Shown here one piece after another: positions 18,006 to 24,274 of a DNA stretch of 39,841 nucleotides. Position 1 is the first letter of the stretch. Each line of letters opens with the position of its first letter. A program made the translations under genes and the position numbers. This stretch comes from Streptomyces eurocidicus (GTDB lineage Bacteria > Actinomycetota > Actinomycetes > Streptomycetales > Streptomycetaceae). A model generated the notes under the pieces. It was not told the origin of the DNA and searched no databases. It saw only the letters and a list, made by a program, of their open reading frames with translations. The stretch is from positions 1 through 39,841 of the forward strand of contig NZ_LGUI01000016.1 in NCBI RefSeq assembly GCF_002891295.1. The letters are read 5' to 3'.

Positions 18006-18062
18006 TATGACCTATCGGATCGATGGTGGTTCCCATCCGGTCCGGCGGCCCAATCCCGGCGG

Positions 18063-18326
18063 TCAGACCGCGGCTTTCTTGAGACGGCGGCGCTCGCGCT
18101 CGGACAAGCCGCCCCAGATGCCGAAGCGTTCGTCATTGGCAAGGGCATATTCAAGGCACTCCGAGCGGACCTCGCAGGCGAGGCAGACCTTCTTCGCCTC
18201 GCGGGTGGATCCACCCTTTTCGGGGAAGAAGGACTCGGGATCGGTCTGAGCGCACAGTGCGCGCTCCTGCCAGCCGAGCTCCTCGTCCGCCTCCTCGACC
18301 AGCAGTTGCTGAAACAGCTCGGTCAT
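18063..18326 (-). CDS. whiB: Sporulation regulator WhiB (Wbl family iron-sulfur protein)
   Basis: An 87-residue transcription regulator that carries a [4Fe-4S] cluster and, in Streptomyces, works with WhiA to control the switch from aerial growth to sporulation septation. The four cluster cysteines are Cys25, Cys48, Cys51 and Cys57 (ALCAQTDPESFF, then VCLACEVRSEC). They are followed by the family turn FGIWGGLSERERRRLKK and a basic tail for DNA binding. Length and sequence read almost exactly like WhiB of model streptomycetes rather than another Wbl protein, and the surrounding genes fit that locus. The ATG at 18326 has GAGGGG just upstream. A candidate promoter is at 18399-18428. Confidence 0.97.
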   Translation of the reverse strand: MTELFQQLLVEEADEELGWQERALCAQTDPESFFPEKGGSTREAKKVCLACEVRSECLEYALANDERFGIWGGLSERERRRLKKAAV

Positions 18327-18398
18327 GTGCGCCCCTCGTCTGTCATTTGCGTCCCCGTGATGCTGCCTTCATCAAAGCGGCAGAACGACACGGGTGAA

Positions 18399-18428
18399 AT
18401 TACAAGTGTGCCGATCCGGGCCAGTCAA
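18399..18428 (-). promoter_or_regulatory. Candidate whiB promoter
   Basis: On the minus strand TTGACT (18423-18428) is followed after 18 bases by TGTAAT (18399-18404), about 73 bases upstream of the whiB ATG. The match suits the principal sigma factor. A GACAC (18387-18391, plus strand), the core bound by WhiA in other streptomycetes, lies just downstream of the -10. Confidence 0.55.
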
Positions 18429-18715
18429 GCCGAGATCTGCTATTGGGCCCCTTATTCACTCTGCGGAACCAAAGCCAAGCAGAAAGTGCCCAAAACAATA
18501 CAAGTCCGGACACATACATCTGCTCGCCACGACCGTCCCGTTACCTCCCTATGAGGTGAGGACGTCACGCGCGGCAATCCCGTTGCACCGTCCGGCCGAA
18601 CGATGTTTACGGTCCCGGTTGGAGCGCCACCTGTCCGTACCCACACATACGCAAACCTTTCGGCACCCACAGTAACCGGATGAGGTGAAAGATTAGCCTC
18701 AAAACGGACACCCAG
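18429..18715. other. AT-richer divergent region between whiB and the cysteine dioxygenase leader
   Basis: About 290 bases of unusually low GC for this genome, with no supported gene. It probably holds further whiB control sites: GACAC cores occur near 18509 and 18706. A short hairpin-free stretch with AAAACAATACAAG lies near 18492. No further promoter could be assigned with confidence. Confidence 0.45.
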
Positions 18716-18745
18716 TTGACAGAGCGCGGTCGCGCCCGCCACCTT
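18716..18745 (+). promoter_or_regulatory. Candidate promoter for the leader peptide/cysteine dioxygenase transcript
   Basis: A perfect TTGACA (18716-18721) lies 31 bases before the leader ATG. The best -10 at normal spacing is CACCTT (18740-18745, spacer 18), which is weak. If used, transcription would begin at about 18752-18753, that is, at the leader ATG itself, giving a leaderless mRNA. Confidence 0.55.
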
Positions 18746-18752
18746 GGTTTCC

Positions 18753-18839
18753 ATGCCAGCGATCGCCGCACTCAGCCTGACCCGTTCCTACGGGTCCCGC
18801 TGCGCTGTGCAGGCACGCTGTCGCTGTTCCAGCTGTTGA
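18753..18839 (+). CDS. Cysteine-rich leader peptide, 28 aa
   Basis: A short ORF ending in CAVQARCRCSSC and a TGA stop. Four of its last 12 codons are Cys, and three of these are TGT, the rarer Cys codon in such GC-rich DNA. No ribosome site precedes the ATG, but a TTGACA lies 31 bases upstream, so it may be translated from a leaderless transcript. It stops 138 bases before the cysteine dioxygenase start. This layout matches leaderless polycysteine leader ORFs described as cysteine-responsive attenuators in mycobacteria (established for those). The inference is that ribosome speed over the Cys codons reports charged tRNA-Cys and controls the downstream gene. The call is an interpretation of codon content and position. 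Confidence 0.75.
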   Translation: MPAIAALSLTRSYGSRCAVQARCRCSSC

Positions 18840-18977
18840 TGCCCACGAGCTCCGGCTGACCTTCGCCTCTTCCACGCCCGCCGAGGGCTCGCGCTTCCGT
18901 ACGCCCGTACCCGGCCCGGCGTCACCCGCACCGCCCGCCACCGCGCCGCCCCGCACTTCCGCCGAGGAATCCCGCAC
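18840..18977 (+). promoter_or_regulatory. C-rich, G-poor leader between the Cys-rich peptide and cysteine dioxygenase
   Basis: The 138 transcribed bases are strongly skewed to C over G (for example ACCGCCCGCCACCGCGCCGC) and show no strong intrinsic terminator. C-rich, unstructured RNA is the usual character of Rho loading sites. With the upstream Cys-rich ORF this suggests Rho-dependent or translational attenuation. The ribosome site GAGGAA for the next gene lies at its end. Confidence 0.45.
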
Positions 18978-19508
18978 ATGAACAGCGATGTCCAGATCGC
19001 CGGCGACCCGCTCGCCATCCCGCACCTGATGCCGCCGGTGCCCGCCCACCCCAGCACCGTCGCCGAGTTCGCGGGGCTGGCCCGCTCCGTCGCCGCCGAC
19101 CGCGCCTCCTGGGCGCACCTCGTCCGCTACGACGCCACCAGCCGCTGGTACCAAAGGCTGCGCACCGGCCCCGGCTATGAGGCATGGCTGCTGAGCTGGG
19201 TCCCCGGCCAGGGCAGCGGCCCGCACGACCACGGCCCCTCCTCCGGTGTGCTGACCGTCCTGCAGGGCGAACTCACCGAGATCACCGGAGGCACGGGCCC
19301 GTACGGCGGCGCCCGCCGGCGCCTGCGCGCCGGAGCGCAGCGGGTCTTCGCGCCCGGCTACGCCCATGAGGTCGTCAACGACTCCCTCGCCCCGGCCGTC
19401 AGCCTCCACATCTACTCCCCCGGCCTCACCGAGATGCCCATGCACGGGCCGCGGAGCCAGGGCGCCACCGCGCCGCTGCCCGCCCTCCAGGAGGTCCTGC
19501 GCGGCTGA
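18978..19508 (+). CDS. Cysteine dioxygenase (cupin)
   Basis: A 176-residue cupin that would oxidise L-cysteine to cysteine sulfinate with a mononuclear iron. The metal ligands are His83 and His85 in SGPHDHGPSSGVLTVLQG and His130 in GYAHEVVND, the three-His site of bacterial cysteine dioxygenases. RWYQRLRTGPGYEAWLLSW just before the first motif is also typical. The ATG at 18978 has GAGGAA eight bases upstream. Substrate preference among thiol dioxygenases cannot be fixed by eye, but the Cys-rich leader peptide directly upstream supports cysteine. The gene is separated from fbiA by 79 bases. Confidence 0.9.
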   Translation: MNSDVQIAGDPLAIPHLMPPVPAHPSTVAEFAGLARSVAADRASWAHLVRYDATSRWYQRLRTGPGYEAWLLSWVPGQGSGPHDHGPSSGVLTVLQGELTEITGGTGPYGGARRRLRAGAQRVFAPGYAHEVVNDSLAPAVSLHIYSPGLTEMPMHGPRSQGATAPLPALQEVLRG

Positions 19509-19587
19509 CGCGCCCGCCCGGCACGGGCCGGGGCCGCCCGGCCACCACCCCTCAAGGCCGGACCCCCGGCCTGACAGACTGCACCTC

Positions 19588-20556
19588 ATGCAGCGCATTG
19601 TGGTTCTGGCCGGCGGGATCGGGGGCGCCCGCTTCCTTCGTGGCCTCAAGTCAGCAGCTCCCGACGCGGACATCACCGTCATCGGCAACACCGGCGACGA
19701 CATCCACCTCTTCGGGCTCAAGGTCTGTCCCGACCTCGACACCGTGATGTACACCCTCGGCGGGGGCATCCACGAGGAGCAGGGGTGGGGCCGGACCGGA
19801 GAGACCTTCGCGGTGAAGGAGGAACTGGCGGCGTACGGCGTGGGGCCCGGCTGGTTCGGCCTCGGCGACCGCGACTTCGCCACGCACATCGTCCGTACCC
19901 AGATGCTCGCCGCCGGCTACCCCCTCAGCGCCGTCACCGAGGCGCTCTGCGAGCGGTGGCAGCCCGGCGTGCGGCTGATCCCCATGAGCGACGACCGCGT
20001 CGAGACCCACGTCATGACCGACGACCCGGGGGCCCCCGGCGGCCGCAAGGCGATCCACTTCCAGGAGTACTGGGTCCGGCTGCGGGCCGAGGTGCCCGCG
20101 CACGCGATCGTCCCGGTCGGCGCCGACGAGGCCAAGCCCGCGCCCGGCGTCCTGGAGGCCCTCGCCGAGGCCGACGTCATCCTCTTCCCGCCGTCCAACC
20201 CCGTCGTCAGCGTCGGCACCATCCTCGCCGTGCCCGGCGTCCGCGAGGCCGTGGCGAACTCCGCCGCGCCCGTCGTGGGCCTCTCCCCCATCGTCGGGGA
20301 CGCCCCCGTCCGCGGCATGGCCGACAAGGTCCTCGCCGCCGTCGGCGTCGAGTCCACCGCCGCGGCCGTCGCCCGGCACTACGGCTCCGGTCTCATCGAC
20401 GGCTGGCTCGTCGACACCGTGGACGCGGGCACCGTGCCCGACGTCGAGGCCGCGGGCATCCGCTGCCGCGCCGTGCCGCTGATGATGACCGACGTCGAGG
20501 CCACCGCGCGGATGGCCGCCGAGGCGCTCGCGCTCGCCGCGGAGGTGCGCGCGTGA
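19588..20556 (+). CDS. fbiA: 2-phospho-L-lactate transferase (F420 biosynthesis)
   Basis: Transfers the phospholactyl-type (in actinobacteria phosphoenolpyruvyl) group to FO to give the F420-0 precursor. The 322 residues match CofD/FbiA. Visible are the N-terminal VVLAGGIGGARFLRGL loop, the substrate-binding stretch VIGNTGDDIHLFGLKVCPDL near residue 30, FPPSNPVVSVGTILAVPG near 210 and the C-terminal LMMTDVEATARMA. There is no clear ribosome site before the ATG at 19588; CAGACT eight bases upstream could be a -10 for leaderless expression. The stop overlaps the fbiB start as GTGA. Confidence 0.96.
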   Translation: MQRIVVLAGGIGGARFLRGLKSAAPDADITVIGNTGDDIHLFGLKVCPDLDTVMYTLGGGIHEEQGWGRTGETFAVKEELAAYGVGPGWFGLGDRDFATHIVRTQMLAAGYPLSAVTEALCERWQPGVRLIPMSDDRVETHVMTDDPGAPGGRKAIHFQEYWVRLRAEVPAHAIVPVGADEAKPAPGVLEALAEADVILFPPSNPVVSVGTILAVPGVREAVANSAAPVVGLSPIVGDAPVRGMADKVLAAVGVESTAAAVARHYGSGLIDGWLVDTVDAGTVPDVEAAGIRCRAVPLMMTDVEATARMAAEALALAAEVRA

Positions 20557-21899
20557 CCGCCCCCCTCCCGACGACACCGCCGCCCGGGTTCCGGGTCTGG
20601 GCCCTCCCCGGCATCCCCGAGGTACGGCCCGGCGACGACCTCGTCAAGCTGATCGCCGCCGCCGCGACCGCCGACGAGCTGCCCGGCCTCGCCGACGGCG
20701 ACGTCCTGCTCGTCACCTCGAAGATCGTCAGCAAGGCCGAGGGCCGCATCGTCGAGGCCGCCGACCGGCAGGCCGCCATAGACGCCGAGGCCGTACGGGT
20801 CGTGGCGCGGCGCGGCGAGCTCCGCATCGTCGAGAACCGGCTCGGGCTCGTCATGGCCGCCGCCGGCGTGGACGCCTCCAACACCGCGGCCGGCACGATA
20901 CTGCTGCTCCCCGAGGACCCCGACGCCTCCGCCCGCGCCCTCCGCGCCGGGCTGCGGGACGCCCTCGGCGTCGACGTCGGCATCATCGTCACCGACACCT
21001 TCGGGCGCCCCTGGCGCAGCGGGCTCACGGACGTCGCCATCGGCGCCGCCGGGGTGCGGGTGCTGGACGACCTGCGGGGTGGCGTGGACTCGCACGGCAA
21101 TCCCCTGAACGTGACGGTCGTCGCCACGGCGGATGAACTGGCCGCCGCCGGCGACCTGGTCAAGGGGAAGGCTTCGGGGCTGCCTGTCGCCGTCGTCCGG
21201 GGGCTTCCTCATGTCGTGGCTCCGGGCGACGGTGGGAGTGACCTCGGGGCCCGTGCCCTCGTGCGCAACGCCGCCGACGACATGTTCCGGCTCGGCACCT
21301 CCGAGGCCGTGCGCGAGGCCGTGACGCTGCGGCGTACCGTCCGCGAGTTCACCGACGCCCCCGTCGACCCCGGCGCGGTGCGCCGTGCCGTCGCCGCCGC
21401 CGTCACCGCTCCGGCGCCGCACCACACCACGCCGTGGCGGTTCGTCCTGCTGGAGTCCGAGTCGTCGCGCGTGGAGCTGCTCGACGCCATGCGGGACGCG
21501 TGGATCGCGGACCTGCGGGGCGACGGGTTCAGCGAGGAATCCATCGCCAAGCGGGTGCGGCGCGGCGACGTGCTGCGCAAGGCGCCCTATCTGGTGGTGC
21601 CCTGCCTGGTGGCGGACGGCTCGCACACCTATCCGGACGCGCGGCGCAACGCCGCCGAGCGGGAGATGTTCGTCGTCGCGGCCGGGGCCGGCGTGCAGAA
21701 CTTCCTGGTGGCGCTGGCCGGCGAGCGGCTGGGATCGGCCTGGGTCTCCTCGACGATGTTCTGCCGCGACGTGGTGCGGTCGGTGCTGTCGCTGCCGGAG
21801 AACTGGGACCCGATGGGGGCGGTGGCCGTGGGGCACGCGGCGGCTCCTCCCCGGGAGCGGCCTGCGCGGGACGCTTCGGAGTTCTTCTCGGTGCGGTAG
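20553..21899 (+). CDS. fbiB: Bifunctional F420 gamma-glutamyl ligase / FMN reductase FbiB
   Basis: A 448-residue fusion. The N-terminal CofE domain (about 1-245) adds glutamates to F420-0; it shows DVLLVTSKIVSKAEGRI near residue 50 and VTDTFGRPWRSGLTDVAIG near 147. The C-terminal nitroreductase-fold domain (about 255-448) starts at LRRTVREFTD and includes PHHTTPWRFVLLE. In mycobacterial FbiB this domain reduces dehydro-F420. A GTG start at 20553 overlaps the fbiA stop (GTGA), so translation is coupled. The fusion is the normal actinobacterial form; methanogens keep CofE separate. The gene is followed by copy B of the dispersed hairpin element. Confidence 0.95.
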   Translation: MTAPLPTTPPPGFRVWALPGIPEVRPGDDLVKLIAAAATADELPGLADGDVLLVTSKIVSKAEGRIVEAADRQAAIDAEAVRVVARRGELRIVENRLGLVMAAAGVDASNTAAGTILLLPEDPDASARALRAGLRDALGVDVGIIVTDTFGRPWRSGLTDVAIGAAGVRVLDDLRGGVDSHGNPLNVTVVATADELAAAGDLVKGKASGLPVAVVRGLPHVVAPGDGGSDLGARALVRNAADDMFRLGTSEAVREAVTLRRTVREFTDAPVDPGAVRRAVAAAVTAPAPHHTTPWRFVLLESESSRVELLDAMRDAWIADLRGDGFSEESIAKRVRRGDVLRKAPYLVVPCLVADGSHTYPDARRNAAEREMFVVAAGAGVQNFLVALAGERLGSAWVSSTMFCRDVVRSVLSLPENWDPMGAVAVGHAAAPPRERPARDASEFFSVR

Positions 21900-21948
21900 C
21901 CGCTGCCGCGGGCCTGGGCGGGGGCGGGGTGCGCCTGCGGCGGGCTCT

Positions 21949-22059
21949 TCCCCACCCCGCCCCTTCCCGTAACCGGGGCCGGCGCCCCGGGCCCCCCTTT
22001 CCGCGCTCCGCGCGGTGTCCTCAAGCGCCGGACGGGCTGATTTCAGCCCGTCCGGCGCT
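21949..22059 (+). repeat. Dispersed intergenic hairpin element, copy B
   Basis: The most complete copy. It starts in CCACCCCGCCCCTTCCCG and continues with the hairpin CCGGGGC-CGGC-GCCCCGG, a small CCGCGC-TCC-GCGCGG hairpin (22001-22015), the core TCCTCAAGCGCCGGACGGG and a perfect closing palindrome. It lies between the convergent fbiB and alkA-like genes. Confidence 0.8.
22024..22059. terminator. Perfect 17-pair hairpin between convergent genes
   Basis: The left arm 22024-22040 and right arm 22043-22059 pair perfectly across two bases. The fbiB stop is 124 bases before it and the alkA-like stop 15 bases after it, so it can serve as a bidirectional terminator. It forms the end of dispersed element copy B. 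Confidence 0.75.
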
Positions 22060-22074
22060 AGGGGCCAAAACCCC

Positions 22075-22977
22075 TCAGATCGCCCTGACGTCGTTCACCG
22101 ACAGGCGCGGCGCTCTTCTCGGCTGTGCTCGCGTCATCAGGCAGATGAGGCGGCACGCCCTGTGCCGCTGGCCCTCGTACGGGGACAGCAGGTCGAGCAT
22201 GCCCGCGTCGTCCGTCCCCCGCGCCCCCGTCAGCGCGTAGCCCACCGTCCTCGGCAGGTGGAGGTCGCCCACGGTGACCGCGTCCGGTGCGCCGTTGCTG
22301 CGCTGGACCGTCTCCGCCGCCGTCCACGGGCCGATGCCCGGGACCGCCTGGAGGCGGGCCGCGGCCGAAGGTCCGTCCATCGCGGCGGCCTCCTCCAGCC
22401 TGGCCGCTACCCGTGCCGCCCGGACGATCGCCGCCGAGCGCTTGCCGTCCACGCCCGCCTTGTGCCACTCCCAGGACGGGATCAGGGCCCAGGCCCGGGG
22501 CTCCGGCATCACGCGCATGCGGGGTACCGGTCCCGGTGCCGGCTCGCCGTGCCGCTGGAGCAACAGCCGCCACGCGCGGTACGCCTCGTCGCTGGTGACC
22601 TTCTGCTCCAGGATCGACGGGATCAGCGACTCCAGGACCAGCCCGGTGCGGGCCAGGCGCAGGCCGGGGTGGCGGCGGTGCGCGTCGTGGAGGAGGCGGT
22701 GGCGCGGTACGAAGGCGGCCGGGTCGTCCGTCGCGCCGAGCAGGGTGGGCAGGGTCTCCAGGAGCCAGTCGGCGCCCGGTCCCCACGCCTCGGCCCGCAC
22801 CCGGCCCTCGCCCGTCGCCACGTGCAGCGTGCCCGGGCCCGCCGGGGTGCGGGTGGCCCGCCAGACCGATCCGTCCGGCCCCTTCCGGTAGGCCGGGTCG
22901 CCGGGGCCCCGCGCCAGGACGTCCAGGGTGCGCCCCAGGTCGTACGGGCCCGAGGGGGTCCATGTGCGCGTCGCCAT
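22075..22977 (-). CDS. DNA-3-methyladenine glycosylase-like protein (HhH-GPD, AlkA type)
   Basis: A 300-residue base-excision repair glycosylase that would remove alkylated purines. The core (about 115-280) begins with LESLIPSILEQKVTSDEAY. It then has the helix-hairpin-helix LQAVPGIGPWTAAETV near residue 205 and the catalytic-Asp region DAVTVGDLHLPRTVGY near 230. The N-terminal 110 residues resemble the accessory beta domain of AlkA. No iron-sulfur cysteines are present, unlike Nth/MutY. The ATG at 22977 starts the family match. It is convergent with fbiB and separated from the upstream guanylyltransferase by 133 bases with two hairpins. Confidence 0.88.
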   Translation of the reverse strand: MATRTWTPSGPYDLGRTLDVLARGPGDPAYRKGPDGSVWRATRTPAGPGTLHVATGEGRVRAEAWGPGADWLLETLPTLLGATDDPAAFVPRHRLLHDAHRRHPGLRLARTGLVLESLIPSILEQKVTSDEAYRAWRLLLQRHGEPAPGPVPRMRVMPEPRAWALIPSWEWHKAGVDGKRSAAIVRAARVAARLEEAAAMDGPSAAARLQAVPGIGPWTAAETVQRSNGAPDAVTVGDLHLPRTVGYALTGARGTDDAGMLDLLSPYEGQRHRACRLICLMTRAQPRRAPRLSVNDVRAI

Positions 22978-23069
22978 CCGGCCAGGGTACGTCCGGGCCG
23001 AACCGGAAGGGGAGAGTCCGGGTCCGTTCCCGGGGGCGTAAGGAGCCCCGGGGAATCAGTCCGGATAAA

Positions 23070-23085
23070 TCACTCCTGTGAGTGA
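23070..23085. promoter_or_regulatory. Inverted repeat upstream of the alkA-like gene
   Basis: TCACTC-CTGT-GAGTGA is a perfect six-base inverted repeat in an AT-richer patch about 95 bases upstream of the alkA-like start. It could be an operator or a weak hairpin ending the upstream gene's transcript. Confidence 0.35.
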
Positions 23086-23100
23086 ACGTCTTGCTCCGCC

Positions 23101-23114
23101 GTGACCGGGGTCAC
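23101..23114. terminator. Palindrome at the end of the guanylyltransferase gene
   Basis: GTGACC-GG-GGTCAC is a perfect inverted repeat that includes the stop codon of the minus-strand nucleotidyltransferase (23111-23113). With the 23070-23085 repeat just downstream it may help end transcription; the two-base loop makes this weak evidence. Confidence 0.3.
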
Positions 23115-24193
23115 TGATCCGACGAGAAGCGGATCGCCGCGTCCGGGATCCTCGCCCCGCACCAGATCCGCGCACCGGCCCGCAGCTCGTTGTCGGCGCC
23201 GACGTCGGCGCCGTCCCCGATGACCGCGCCGTCGAGGACCGTGCGCGCGCCGATGCGCGCGCCCGCGCCCACGAGCGAGTCCCGCACCTGCGCGCCCGCC
23301 TCGATCACCGCGCCGTCCAGCACCGTGCTGCCGTCGACCCGCGCCCCCGGCGCCACCCGGGCGCCCGCGCCGATGGCCGTGCCGCCCGTGAGCTTGGCGT
23401 CCGGGGCGACCTCGGCGGTGTCGAGGACCAGCCGGTCGCCGCAGCGGCCGGGGACCGCCGGGGACGGCGCCCGGCCCATCACCAGGTCCGCCGAGCCGCG
23501 CACGAACGCCTGGGGCGTGCCGAGGTCGAGCCAGTACGTGGAGTCGACCATGCCCTGGAGATGGGCGCCCGCCGCGAGCAGCCCGGGGAACGTCTCGCGC
23601 TCCACCGAGACCGGGCGGCCCGCCGGGATGCTGTCGATCACCGAGCGGTTGAAGACGTACGCGCCCGCGTTGATCTGGTCCGTGACGATCTCCTCGGGCG
23701 TCTGCGGCTTCTCCAGGAACGCCGTCACCCGCCCGTCCGGGTCCGTCGGGACCAGCCCGAAGGCCCGGGGGTCCTCGACCCGGGTCAGGTGCAGGGAGAC
23801 GTCCGCGCCCGCCGTGCGGTGGGTGTCGACCAGGGCCTCGATGTCGAGGCCCGTGAGGATGTCGCCGTTGAAGATCAGAACCGGCTCGTCGGGGGCGGAG
23901 CGCAGCTTGCCGGCCACGTTGCGGATCGCGCCGCCCGTGCCCAGCGGCTCCTTCTCGGTGACGTACTCCAGGTGCAGGCCCAGCGCGGAGCCGTCGCCGA
24001 AGTACGGCTCGAAGACCTCGGCCAGATAGGACGTGGCCAGCACGATGTGGTCGATGCCCGCCGCGCGCGCCCGCGCCAGCTGGTGCGTGAGGAACGGGAC
24101 GCCCGCCGCCGGGACCATGGGCTTGGGCGTGTTCATCGTGAGCGGGCGGAGCCGGGTTCCCTTGCCGCCGACCAGAAGGATCGCTTCAGTCAC
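23111..24193 (-). CDS. Mannose-1-phosphate guanylyltransferase-like sugar nucleotidyltransferase
   Basis: A 360-residue enzyme that would join mannose-1-phosphate and GTP to give GDP-mannose. The nucleotidyltransferase domain (about 1-235) has the signature LLVGGKGTRLRPLTMNTPKP at residue 6, FNGDILTG with the metal Asp near 108, and the sugar-binding FLEKPQTPE near 159. The C-terminal part (about 255-350) is a left-handed beta helix of hexapeptide-like turns such as AVIEAGAQVRDSLVGAGARI. Glucose-1-phosphate or other NDP-sugar specificity cannot be excluded. ManA and ManB in the same window favour the mannose reading. The ATG at 24193 fits the family start. Confidence 0.88.
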   Translation of the reverse strand: MTEAILLVGGKGTRLRPLTMNTPKPMVPAAGVPFLTHQLARARAAGIDHIVLATSYLAEVFEPYFGDGSALGLHLEYVTEKEPLGTGGAIRNVAGKLRSAPDEPVLIFNGDILTGLDIEALVDTHRTAGADVSLHLTRVEDPRAFGLVPTDPDGRVTAFLEKPQTPEEIVTDQINAGAYVFNRSVIDSIPAGRPVSVERETFPGLLAAGAHLQGMVDSTYWLDLGTPQAFVRGSADLVMGRAPSPAVPGRCGDRLVLDTAEVAPDAKLTGGTAIGAGARVAPGARVDGSTVLDGAVIEAGAQVRDSLVGAGARIGARTVLDGAVIGDGADVGADNELRAGARIWCGARIPDAAIRFSSDQ

Positions 24194-24274
24194 CTTGTCG
24201 TCTCTGCTTCCTGCTGGGGCCGGGCCGTGATCGGCGGCCAGTGTATGCAGACCCGGGGTAGGTGGATTGCCAGA

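Larger units (their letters stand above)
17611..18062. other. Spacer between whiB and the large glycosyltransferase gene
   Basis: These 452 bases contain no supported gene. From the whiB side they hold a small AT-richer hairpin, a degenerate tandem repeat (both listed separately), and near the glycosyltransferase a minus-strand TAGTGT (17723-17728) that could be a -10 element. No good -35 accompanies it. Open frames crossing the repeat are continuous only because of its composition. Confidence 0.5.

Noticed and set aside
17822..18214. 130-codon minus-strand frame rich in Thr/Gly crossing the repeat downstream of whiB
   Set aside because: It overlaps whiB in another frame, has no ribosome site and its composition follows the tandem repeat.
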